DNA from: Auanema rhodensis
Lineage: Eukaryota > Nematoda > Chromadorea > Rhabditida > Rhabditidae
Direction of reading: 5' to 3'
DNA: 64,000 nucleotides
Assembly (NCBI GenBank): GCA_964057225.1
Contig: OZ059897.1
Location: 7,936,001-8,000,000, forward strand
How positions within the stretch are numbered: position 1 is the first letter of the stretch; each line of letters starts with the position of its first letter. Below are positions 47,565-59,600 of the stretch, piece after piece. The notes beneath the pieces were generated by a model. It had not been told where the DNA came from. It worked only from the letters and a program-made list of their open reading frames with translations, and did no database searches. The position numbers and the translations under genes are program-made.

Positions 47565-50038
47565 ATGGCGAGCAAATTGTCGCTGATTGACCGAATCAGC
47601 GTGCAGCTTGCTGAAAGAGCTGCCGCAGAAGGACATGTAGTTAAGACCGGTACCTATATTTCTACTGCTATGCCTTCACCGGCTCTTTCGACTTCCTCTT
47701 CGATCCCGTCTCCTGCTATTCCTTCAGCTACAGCTACGTCTACTGTAGCAAATATATCATCTGCTAGCTCTGTGAATTCCGGGAGATCTAGTCCTGCAGA
47801 GAGCCTACCCTCCAAAATGTCCCCTGATTTCAAGTCGGGAAAAGACAATTCTCGGACTTCCGTTATTGGATCGCTCCCCAAAGCTGATCGTGCTCCACTA
47901 TCCAGTGATGCATTGAACCTACTGCTCAGTTCCCATTTTCCGCTGAATCCAACTCCCGCTTCAGTTCCTGGAAAGCGACCTGCTTCTCCAGAAGAGACCC
48001 AACCAAAGCGAGCCAGGTTGTCTCCAGAGGTTAGTATAGTAACTTTGTTTTCCTTATTTGTGACATTTTTCATTTTTGAGAAGAGTCTGAAATCTTTTTC
48101 GCCTTCTCTAAATGTTTACTGTATCATCTTTGTAATGTTTTCATGTTTCAGTCTTCCTTGTCTATCAAAACAGAGAACGAAGATTCCATCTCAATCGCCA
48201 CGGAAACCGAAGATTCCATACTGAGTTTGAGTGCTCTAAGCACAGCCGAACCTTCACCTGTTTTTTCACTGAGAGATGAATCCATCTTCTGTCAGGTTCC
48301 AGGCCGGTTGGCACTTCTGAACAATAACAGCAAATACCCAGTCACAATCAATGAGGTAATTTTTTTTATTTCTAAACTATTCTCATGGAGCTGAAATTCA
48401 CGTATACATAGCGTTTTCTTTCGTTCTCTAGATTTCGTTCTTTCTCATTTTTTGCTGGTAAAGTTTCTTGAAATTGTGTTCTCATCATCAACTGGTTGTT
48501 TGACTAATCAATAGACGTGGTTGTGTGCTTGGCATGCCGCTAGAAAGGACGGACGGTATTGTGCCTGCGGGGAGAGAGGGTCACGAGAGACACACAGAAG
48601 TGAGATGATGATATAAAGAACAGTCAGAGAGAGTGAGAGAATGAACCTATCTATCTCTCCCTCTCTTTCTCTTTTTTGCCTTCTCGCCCTTCCTCCTTCC
48701 CTCTTTGTCTTTCATGTTCTTTTTCACTCTTTAGCAATGCCCCTTTCTCTTTGTTTTTGTATGGCCGCAGAGGTCGCGTAGCAGCCATATTTTGCCCGAG
48801 AAATAGTGAGAGAGTGAGTGATGCACATACACAGACAAAAATTGTCAGACTGTAGAGTAAAGAGTGAAAGAATAGAGACCGCAGCAGGCATTCGTGGTAA
48901 ATCGTGATGGGTACTGTTGGGATGGAAAATTGAGGGTTGAGCTGATGGGACCAGAGGGCAAAAATGCCTGTTTCAAGCATAAGTATAAGATTGATTTTGT
49001 CATGAGTATGAATTATAAGCACCAATCACCAATCGTTTTTCATATTTGATTTGTAAATAAGTTCTTTGTTATCTATTTATATTCTTTCTAGATTCGTCGA
49101 CGGTTAGGAAATCCTGAAAGGCTGAACGCTTCTATATTGGGAGGAGTTTTACGACGAGCCAAGTCGAAAAATGGTGGAAAAGAGTTGCGTGATCAGCTGG
49201 AGCAAATTGGCCTCGATCTTCCTGCAGGCAAACGAAAAGCTTTTCACATGACGCTGTTCACGGCAATGGTTGAAGGTATGTTGACACTACTACCATCTCT
49301 TGGGATTCTCTCTTTTTCTCATACTCCCTCCTACTATCTGTCTCTCTTTATCGCTCCCACCTCTCCTACGAGTGTGTGTGCAAAGTGTTTGTCTACTGCC
49401 GGTAAAGAAAAAATGTCGATCGCCTCTTACCATCCTCTCCAGCATCTCATAAAAAAATACGGGGGCATATGTCATAATCATATTTTTTTCAGGAGAAGCT
49501 ACTCACCTGGCCAAAGATTTTGATTTTCTCTGTGAAACAGAATTTCCAACTGATATTTTGGCTGAATATGTCATGCAAAAAGAAATGGAAGATGCGGAAC
49601 GCAATAAACGAGATCTTGAAGGCACAGTGTATGTCATTGATATTCCTTGTCGAGCAAGTTAAGGCAATTGTGTTTTAGTCGTGTACTGAGCAGTCTTCTC
49701 TCTACTCTTCGTCAGGATCGTGCTCCTGTTTTCCTCAATAGTTTGATTCCCGTCCTACCTGAACGGGTTCAAGACGGCTTGACTCATTTCTCTCTTTGTA
49801 CTCATGGATTTGGTTCACCAGCTTTTGTGACTGTTTTGAATACCATGATGAAGTGAGTTTTAACTGAACCTTATATTTCTTACTTTGTGTTTTTAGGTAC
49901 ACCGAGAAGTCTTTGGCTAAGTTAAAAAGCATGGAAAACACTAAGAGTCAGATGACGTCGTTGAATCCTGCCGAACTGCAAGCTGTGTGGAAATATGTGA
50001 TTGATATGAATAACTTGAAGGCAGCTGGAGTCAAGTAG
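47565..50038 (+). CDS. TFAP2: Transcription factor AP-2
   Basis: Six exons (47565-48029, 48152-48355, 49092-49275, 49493-49628, 49679-49852, 49897-50038) give 434 residues. The C-terminal half is the AP-2 DNA-binding and helix-span-helix dimerisation domain: [16 protein letters not shown], '[19 protein letters not shown]', LPAGKRKA, '[20 protein letters not shown]', and [15 protein letters not shown] near the end. AP-2 is a nuclear factor binding GCC-N3-GGC-type sites and controlling ectodermal and neural development in animals. The N-terminal 220 residues are Ser/Pro/Ala-rich with a short acidic part, and I see no PPxY-type activation motif as in vertebrate AP-2. The gene converges on the b561 gene that ends at 50661. 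Confidence 0.96.
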
Positions 50039-50660
50039 TTGTTTGTAATCTTCTTTTATTCTTTTTAGTACTTTTGTTCTTTTACACAATTTGACTTACT
50101 CTGTACGATTCAAAATCTCAGGTTTGCTGATCTCTCGATCAGGCCCAATTTTCCTCAAACCCAAGCCTTATTCTGGTATATATATATGTGTTTGTGAGAC
50201 AAGTTATACTTGTTCATTTCTTGATTTTCATTTAGCTTGATCAATTCTTATATTTCTTAATAACGTAGTATTGTAGTAGTATGACCAATGGAGTTTCAAC
50301 TCCTTGAATCAGTCTCATGAGAAAAAAAAGAGAATTTATCATACAATAACCGGTCGGTATCTCTCATACGATTGTTAATTGTAAAAAGGGTGCTTTAATT
50401 ATACTTAATAATTGTTCACTTATGTTGGCATTCTGCTCATATTCGAAACCAATCTGCCTTTTCTTATAACACGAGTGTATCATGTATTATATTAGTATTA
50501 ATGATATAAAGTTTATACATTTGATAACAGTTTGTACAATTTTTCAAATCAGATTGTAAAGTTTTTCGACATTTTGTCATGACATCAGACTCGCAATGCA
50601 ATATTTAGAATGTGTGTATATATGCTCTTTTTCTAAGAAAATTTCTGTCCCCTCTCTTCT

Positions 50661-53600
50661 TTAGCCGGAATACCCTTGTCCGATTAGAATGCACAGTACT
50701 ATGGTAATCATAAGAAGGGCACCAACGCCCCAACTGGCTAATGACAGTCTCATGGAATATCTCTGAAAAAGTCTTTCATTAGGCGCTTGCTGGGAATCTT
50801 GTGAACTTACAGCCTCGCGTTTTTCAATGTTCTCCGTGGGTCTGAGAGCTAGCGAGGCCACTGACAGCAAAATCAGTAATCCGGTTGGAGCTAACATGAG
50901 AATTCCTTGTAATATACGATTTTGCCATAGTTTGAAGTTCAATGCAGCGATGACCAAAGCAATAGCTGAAAAGAGGAATGTTAGAAAGTTTTGGTTACGC
51001 AAGTTCAGTTTAATGACAGGGGGAAATGTTTGCACCTGGCATGGCTTGGAGGTCTGAACCTTGCCTGCGGCATGATTTCAAGTTCGGCTTTGTTCGTGAA
51101 CTTAATTGATGGCACGGTCTGCTTTTTGCTTGGCTGTATAATTGGCAGCTACTCAACCTGTTGCATCGTTGTTCTATGTTTTGTGCTGTCTCGCTTTTCT
51201 CTATATTTTCATGGTCGAGACTATGTAGAACTTAGACTTGCGACTTCATTCACCGTCCACTTTACACAGCATTGTATTAAAGCTTGTATCTATAAACGGA
51301 TTTTTTTTCACGTACGTGACCCCCAGCGGCTATTGTCATCTTCAAATGGGTAACATGAAACATTTTTGCAACAGATTTACAACGTACGCCGCATGGGACA
51401 AGCTTATCAAGCTGTATACCATTCGCATTTCCAATATACGCGTAACTTTAGGGGTCTGTTCTGCTAGTTGCGTAAATTCTAAGACAGTTTCTTCTCAATC
51501 TCGGTCACTCATCTCGTGATTTTGTTATTTCCTCGTAATGGTTAATCTATTTGAATGGTTAACGGATAGTTGTCAACTCGTGATCCACGTCATAGAAGTT
51601 GCCTAATTCGCTATGACGTCCTCGTTCGATATTTTGCCAAAAGGCTATCCAATTCAAGTGACGACAGTCATTCTTCTGGATGCTGTCATGACCTCGAGGC
51701 CATAAATATGTTTTTTTTTCTCCAAATGACGAGAGTCGATTTCAGGGCCGACGCTTAGTTGTCGGTTTGTGTGCACTTGAAGTTTGTTAACTCGCAGCAA
51801 ATTTTGGAAAATGTGAGGGTTGCTCAGAAATGAATGCTTCTGATGACGTATCAAAATTTGCTTGAACCTTGACGGTAGGTATTAAAATTGTTCGGCGCTC
51901 AACAAATTTTTTTTCCAGTTGCATTTCTTTCACCCGTGGTCCATTTCTTTCATCTCTCACTCGCAAACTTTCCCTTACATGATCTCTCCCCCTAGAGAGA
52001 AAGGTCTCTCTCTCTCTTTCTCTCTGTTAAACTTTTCCTTCAGCTTGTCTCATGTTCGTTCCAAAACTCATTCTATCTGTCTCACTCTCTGGCTGATATT
52101 TAGTGGACAATCGACAAGGAATAAATGACAAATGACAGGCACTGTATCGAGTATTTTTAAAGTAAAGAAAACGTAAATGTAGCTAACCCTTCAGCTGCAT
52201 CATGCGAAAAAAGCGGGCAGTGACTCATGGATTCCACAAAAAAAACCGTCTGGATACTGTTTTTCGGAGAAATGATGGTTGAAAAGATGAGAAGTTTGTG
52301 AAAAGAAAATGTGTGAAGAAGTTTTGCCGTTGAGCTTTTTTAGATTGAAGAGGCGATGATTGAACTACAAATATCATAGAACGATATTGAAGTCTGAATG
52401 GCAAAATGGTACTCAGTTTCTGATTTCACTGTGCCTATCTGCCTAGTAGCTTTCCTATTGCAAATATTGTCAAACTCATCTACTTCAAGTTTGCCAAAAT
52501 TGCAAATTGCCAAGATTATCATAAATTGCAAGTACATAAACGGCCGCAATTATCAAACACGTGTTATTTTTTGTGAAATTGACGTAACGATCGGTTGTGC
52601 TTTCTCTCACTAAACTCCTTATTCTTTTTCCATTTTTTTTTCATTTTCGCTTCTTTACGCTCCTCTATTTCCCTTTCCCTTTTTAATCTCTCATCTCTGT
52701 TTTTCTCTCTCTCACCTGCTTAACTATCTCGTACTACGCGTCCTTCTACCTTGTTCTGGCTTCTCCTTCTCTCTGATTATACCGATAGTTCATTCAGGTC
52801 TGGGCAGTCTGCACTCTCGACGAAAAATATATTTCTGATTTTTCTCTTTCAGTTCAAAAACTCTGCCATCGGGGTTATAGAAAAAGAGAAACTGTGTAAA
52901 GACGAAAGGGAACGATCATTTCCATGTATTTCTTCCAATAAAAAGAAAAACTTACTGGCTAGCACATAGGATACAATTCCAATAAGACGGTGAGACCAGT
53001 TAAAAAGAGATCGTTGATCATGATTTGGAGGACATCTGAAAATAGTTAAATTAGATGGTCCTCCTCAAAACCTCTAGATGAGGCCATTTGCTCAATGTTT
53101 TTTCGTTCACTCTCTCTTTTTTTCTTTTTTTTTCTTCTATTTGAAGCATTATCTACTGCTATAATGCCCTTTTTAGATTTGAGTTTACTTTTCTTCACAT
53201 ATTGCAAATAGCTGAGATGAATCACCTGAGTAAGGAAAGAAAAGGCTGAAGAACAGCTAATGCTGTCGAGATCACTCCGGTTATTGTATGTATTTGCTTA
53301 GATGTTGAAGCATGTGATCCTGAAATTTATTTTCTCAGAATTATGCAAAGAGTTTCAAAGAGTTAACGATTTGTTCATGGTTATAATCGGAAAAGTGACA
53401 AAAAATATTCAGGAAAACATATTGTTTTCCACGGATTATCGCCGTTTAAGCAAAACATTCTGTGTCAACAGTTCATATTTTTCGATTTTCAGTCACTTTC
53501 TACCATGACAGTTTCCTCTCAATCTCACCTGGACCTATCCATCTCCAATCTTTTGAAATGAAAATTACAAGAATTGATGCTACCATCAGTATAATTCCAA

Positions 53601-55230
53601 TATAGTTAAACGTTCGGTGGACCTGAAAATCGATTATTTTAGTTTTATATAACTATTCCTTAGGCATGGTTTTTCCAACTTTCAGTTTCAATGGCTAACT
53701 TCTACACATGACCGGACAACTTTGTCTAGGGAGTGTCACCGTCGTTTTCGTTTTTCTACTCGTATGATGATCATCCGGTCACGTTGGTTCAGTGGTTGAC
53801 AATCACCAATGAGAAAAAAAAGGGAAAGAGGGAAAGGCTAGAGACAAAGAGAGGGCCAGAGAGAAAGCGAGGGTCAGAGAGAAAGAGAGGCAAAAGAAAA
53901 ATTGTGAACAGTTAAGACTGAGAGAAAGAGGTAGATAGACCTTCACGCGGCACTTCACTTCATGATTTTCTTGAAACCTTGTCGAATAAATAGTTAAGAA
54001 ATACAATTGGGGTTAAATACGTTGTTCGAATCATGTTTCTTAGATTATGTGTTTCAGTAGCAAAGTAAAAGGAGAATAATAAAGAAAAAAGGAAAAATAA
54101 TGATGAAGTGTTGAGCTTTCAAACGACTTACATGGAACCATACAGCTAATCCAAATGGTTTTCTATTACTAAAGCAATCACGAAGCATTCGAGCAAAAAC
54201 AAATGCTGAAGGTATGAAGAAGATCCATGCTAAAACCATTAAAATTCCTGAATGAATATGATTATTATTCTCTTATACATCATATATCGTATGAAACATA
54301 CCATGAACCTTATTCAATGTATGACGTGTTTCAATTGAAAATGAATAGCTAGAAACAACTGGAGGGTGAGCAGTTTCATTGGACACATAGTTAGATTGAA
54401 GAGAATTCTGTAAATAATAACAATCATATGTTTATAGAAATATAAATTAATTGTTTTATTTTTTACTATATTACTATTAAAAATCTTTTTAATTTTTTGT
54501 TTCCAAACTTTGTTATTACAACCAAAAAATTTATCTCGATTACGGTAGCTTTTTCTAAACAATTTTTTTTGAAAAAGATAGATAAGTTTTCTTCTAATCG
54601 ACATGATTTTCCAATTAAAATAGTCTTTTTTTCATTTCAACTAAATGCAACGACAGAAAGGTTTTTGTTGATATTTGAGGGAAAGATTTTGAGAAATAAG
54701 GCTAGATTGCTCGCATTTTCTTTTCTTTCGTGGTTTCTTTTTGATCAAAAAAAAAAAAGTTTCTAACAGCATCTCAATTATTGACATCAATTTTAAAATA
54801 ATTTTTGAGTTCTTTTGTTTTTTTTTGCTGAATTATTTGGGAAACACATTGGTTTACCGATGATTTTCCACTAGTCTTTCTCTTCGCCCCCTCTCCTCCC
54901 TCTCTCTCTTTCTCCTCCTCTTCTCTTTCTATCAATATCTCTCTCTCTCTCTCTCTCTTTCTCCTCCTTTTCTCTTTCTATCAATACCTCTCTCTCTTTC
55001 TCTCTCTCTACCCCCCCCCTCTCTCTCTCTCTCTCTCGTTTGTTCTCTGGAGGAATGCACAGGAGAAATATGATAAGAACTTCTATTTTTAATTTTTTTG
55101 GATGCAGAAGCATAATAGTACCAACAGCCAAGATTAAATTAAATTTTTTTTCAAAATTTAAATTTTAACTTACAGCTATTACTACAGATGAAGATAAAAT
55201 TCCAAAAAATGCTGTAACTAAAATGCCCAT
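50661..55230 (-). CDS. Cytochrome b561 domain protein without DOMON
   Basis: Seven exons (55230-55174, 54407-54302, 54247-54132, 53622-53529, 53319-53226, 53035-52956, 50965-50661) give 283 residues. A signal peptide or first span (19 residues) leads a short extracellular part with an Asn-glycosylation site, then a b561 core. Probable heme-binding His are 54 (KVHG), 95 (VHR), 135 (IHT) and 171 (SHR). It should carry electrons from cytosolic ascorbate across a membrane, perhaps to ferric iron. Exons 3-6 have exactly the same lengths (116, 94, 94, 80) as the core exons of the neighbouring DOMON-b561 gene, so the two are tandem paralogues. The last exon, with two membrane spans, lies across a 1,990-nt intron and was assigned by matching phase and position. 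Intron 1 (766 nt) holds a long (TC)n. Confidence 0.85.
54885..55037. repeat. (TC)n-rich microsatellite
   Basis: Interrupted TC/CTTT repeats with a C-run, inside intron 1 of the DOMON-less b561 gene. Confidence 0.85.
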
Positions 55231-56682
55231 CTTATATATCTCAAACTTTGATAAAACTCTTGTAGGAACCTTTGTATACCTTAAAACAAATGAATTGTAT
55301 CTTATATTGAATCATCTGACGTAAATACTATGAAAAAGCAAAATTTTTGAAAATTAGCTTGAGAGGTTCTGGCCAGAAGTTTGTAAAGTTTTGAAGTTTC
55401 CTTATTTTTTTAAATAGGTTAATGGAAAGTAATATTTGATTATAAGATATTTGAAAATAATCGAGAAATATTGTTTTAATCCGTTTGGGTATTAGTTTGA
55501 AATGACATTTAATCCAAAAAAAAATATTTTTTGTTGTTGTTTTAATTACATCAAAATGTCATTTTTTTCCAAAAAAACTACTGAGAGGGAGACAGATCAT
55601 TTCTCAAATAATTAGAAGAATGATGAAAATGATCCGAATGAACTGTGGATATATTAAAAAGTAAAAATGTAAATAATGAGTAATAGTGAAAAGATGAGCA
55701 ACTCAAACTAAAACAAAAGTTTGAATAGAGATCAGAATCTATTACTCGACAAAGGGTAATGACCTAAACATGAACATGCATAAATGATGTTGTTCAGGAC
55801 AGATTCGATCTTAAAACAGATTCGAAACGTGAGAAACTTGAAAAATGAACATGATCATAGATTTGGTGGGAAAATGGTATGATGCTAGAAGGAAATACAA
55901 TCAGACAGGTCATTGGAGCTGCAGCAGATGAATGCTCAAATTGAAAAACACAATGCTAAATTAATGCATTGATTGAATGATATCAAGGAAAAGCTTTGAG
56001 TTTTGTCTCATTATTGGCCACTTGCACGTTGACATATCAAAGTTCAGAGATAAGAGTTGAATATGTAGTCCTGATAACAGTTCAGAGACGGTCTTTCAAG
56101 CAAGCTTTCAATTGAAAGACAGTCAGAGGGCGATTGTAAAATAGGTAGGATGCTGATCAGACATGAAATTAGTTACATATGTTGAAGAAGCAATTGTATA
56201 AAATTCCATCGTATGTTCACAACAGTTGTTAGCTTAATCTGATAGCTTTCAGAATTTATTGAATGATTCCAGATGAATAGGACTTTCTAAAGTGATTTCT
56301 GATTAAAATTTCAATTGCTATATTCAAGAACATTTGCTAGTGTCAGAGCAACTTCAGAAACCTTATGTTTAAAAATCATAGCACATACTGTTGATGTTTG
56401 ATTTCTTGTTTTTCAATAATTAAAAATAATTGTTTTATCTAATATTATTAGATAAAACAATTATTTCTTATATAAAAATAGTAAATCATATAGTTTTGAA
56501 ATGAAGTCTTCTCTCTCTAACTTAGTTTTGAATCAAGTCTTCTCTCTCTCTCTCTCTAACTTAGTCGTTGTAATTATTCTTTAAAAATTATATAAATTGA
56601 TAAGAAATAAAGATATTTGTATTTTCAATGATATGACAATATTTGAGAGATAATAATTATTTTCTTTGATTTTTCCAGTTAA

Positions 56683-59600
56683 TTATGGATTGCCAACACC
56701 AACTAGTATACATAAAGCAATAGCATCAGCAAATATGGCGATAAGTAAGACGAATACAACTATCTGGCGAATACGTTCAATCTAAAAATAATGTTATTGT
56801 TGTTTATTGTTGTTGTTGCTATTGTTGTTAGATCTTACCGAATTTTCATCTCCGAAATAGTCAATCATTGGTCCAAGTACGCATAAGAGAATCACAATAC
56901 CTATTGGTACGAGAGAGAGAGTTAGCTGAGCTACTGTATTATTCCAAATAAAGTCGAAATGATAGGCAGCTATACATAAAGCAGTTGCTAAATAAGATAA
57001 TTTGTAATTTCAATATAGATAGATGAATTAATTTGAATTATATGAGCTTAAATAAAGTAACACAATCTTCTAAAGACTAATACAATGAACTTACTAGCCA
57101 AGACATAAGAAGTTACTCCAATACCACGATGAATCCAATTGAAAATGAATCGATTTGGAGTATTTGGAGAGCATCTGAATGATTTGATAAGTTACATCAA
57201 TTGAGTTTTCATGTTTTAATACCTCATGGTACTGATAAATGGTTGTAGCCAAGCTAACACAAGAGCTATTAAGCCTGTCATGGTATGTGTTTGTCCCCAA
57301 TATGATCCAGGAGCTCCTAGAACAATTTAAGTAATTTCAGATCATCTTTTACAAATTAAACCTGGTCCGGTCCACTTCCAATTATTTGCAGTCAAGATGC
57401 AAGCAAATGATGCAATCATACAAAGAATTCCAGTAAGATTAGCTGTTCTATGAACCTGGAAATCCTCGTTAAAATAAGAAAAAAACGATAACAGTAGAAT
57501 CTTACATGGAACCAGATCAGCAAGCCTCCAGGACGCATAAGAGGCCATGAATTACGAAGTAAGCGAGCGAAAATCAGGGCAGTTGGAACAAAGCAACACC
57601 ACGACAATATCATAAGAATAGCTGAAAAAAGGAAAAGTTGGAATATATTCTGAAATACGGAATACCATGAGCTACTATGAGTCTATGTTTAACATCAGCA
57701 GACATTCCTTGTTTGATTTGAGCAATACTTCCTAGATCAACAGCTTCGCCAGATACACCAGTCTTTACATGTCTAGCCAAATCTTAAAAATTTGAGCTTA
57801 AAACTGCCTTTCTCGTTAATCTCAAGTACGAACCAGTTTCAGTAGTTGCTCCCATAGCAAGTAACAAATAATATTTAGATCCTTTCTTATAACTGAATAC
57901 CTAAAGCATTAAACGGATTTATCTGATATTAATAATAACTGAACAAACCTTTGAGCTTTCAGACCATCCATGAATATCTACAGTAGCTGAACAGTATAAC
58001 ATACCATCTTCAACTTTTTTATTATAATTAGTGAAATATGTGCTTTCAATTTTCTAAAATTTAAAATTTTTACTTTTAAAATTACGTATAACTAACTGAT
58101 TCTCCTGGAATTCTTTCATTTCTCAACGGATTAGCATTATTCCATGAAAACTTCATAGTGTAATCCTTTCCTGTTAAAGCTGAGCATTCAATAACGTAAT
58201 CATTTCCCTAAATTTAAGAATATCTGATAAAATATAAAAATTATAAATATCATACCATTCGATTATCTGAGGAAAAACCTAAAGCTATATACTTGTATGA
58301 TTGAGGAACAATAAGTTGTAGCTCAAGCATTGACTCATTTAAAAGCTAAAATACATTATTTAAGAACTAAGCTTCGATCAACATTTCCAAACCCTATATG
58401 TTGCTCCTGCTCCAGTACAGGTTGATGAACCGTCGGGGAAGAAGCAACCAAAAGATTTATAGCACTGACTACAATCAATATGTGAATTCGTTACAGGGGC
58501 TGGAGTTGAACTGCCAAATGTTTCCAAGTTCTTTGAATTTGGTGCGACAAACGCATTTCGTCCATGAGGTTTTAAGGCTGAAATTACGTTTTTTTAATTC
58601 AAGCGATTAATTAAGTTTGATATATTCTAACTTGTATTGTCAGTTGAACCACTTGCCAATAATAAATAATATGATTTCTTGTTATCATATTGGAAAATCT
58701 CAAAATAATTCACGATATATGTCTGATTCTGATTAGCTTTATGCTTTCATACCTTTGGAATACTACTACCACTTGTAACATTAACAACACCTTTACAGTA
58801 AGCATAACCATCTTTAACAGAATATGAAGTACCGGTAATATATGATTTACGAGCATCCTTAAAACAATTAAGAAATTAATTAATTAAGCTGAAATATTTG
58901 AAATTTAATTTATTTATACGTACCGGTTCGCCTGCAATACGTTCATTTGCTGGTTTACCATTATTATATGAAAATTTAATAGAATAATCTTGTCCAGTAA
59001 GTTGTGAACATTCAATAACTGATTCATTACCCTTGAAAAAAAAAGATTATTGAATTATATTCATAACTACCACAACGCATATACTACTTACCATTAGATT
59101 ATCATCAGAAAAGCCTACACCAACATATTTAGCGGCTGGAGATATAACAAATTCAACTAGCATCAGATGATCTTTTGTCCACTAAAAATTAATTTCATTA
59201 AGATAGTTAATTTATATGTGTTATAATTACTGAATAAGTGAATCCAAAACCATCACATTTGGCTTGTCCTTGTGGAAAGAAGCATCCTTTACTCAATCCG
59301 CATTCCGAACAATCAAAAGTCACCGGCACCTGCAGATAAGGATTTTATACTATTGCAATCAAAAAAAAAAAGCAAACGTAATCTATATGAATATACGATG
59401 ATGACGTGCTCTAAGTATACATGAGATATGATCTTATCAATTGTTTGGCACGTCATGTAATTTACATGAAATCTGATGAAAGCAAAAACTTACAATAGCC
59501 ATTGATTCTGATAGCAGAATAGGATAGTCAGCAACGACAGTATGCTCATGATGTTGAAGATCTAAGTTTTTATAAAAATTAGCATAATACTTGAAAAATA

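Noticed and set aside
50827..51519. Overlapping plus-strand frames opposite the last b561 exon
   Set aside because: They are shadows of the minus-strand exon 50965-50661 and the adjoining intron; the minus-strand frame matches the paralogous b561 C-terminus in phase and membrane-span pattern.
54871..55131. 86-residue minus-strand frame rich in Arg/Glu
   Set aside because: Translation of the (TC)n microsatellite within a b561 intron.
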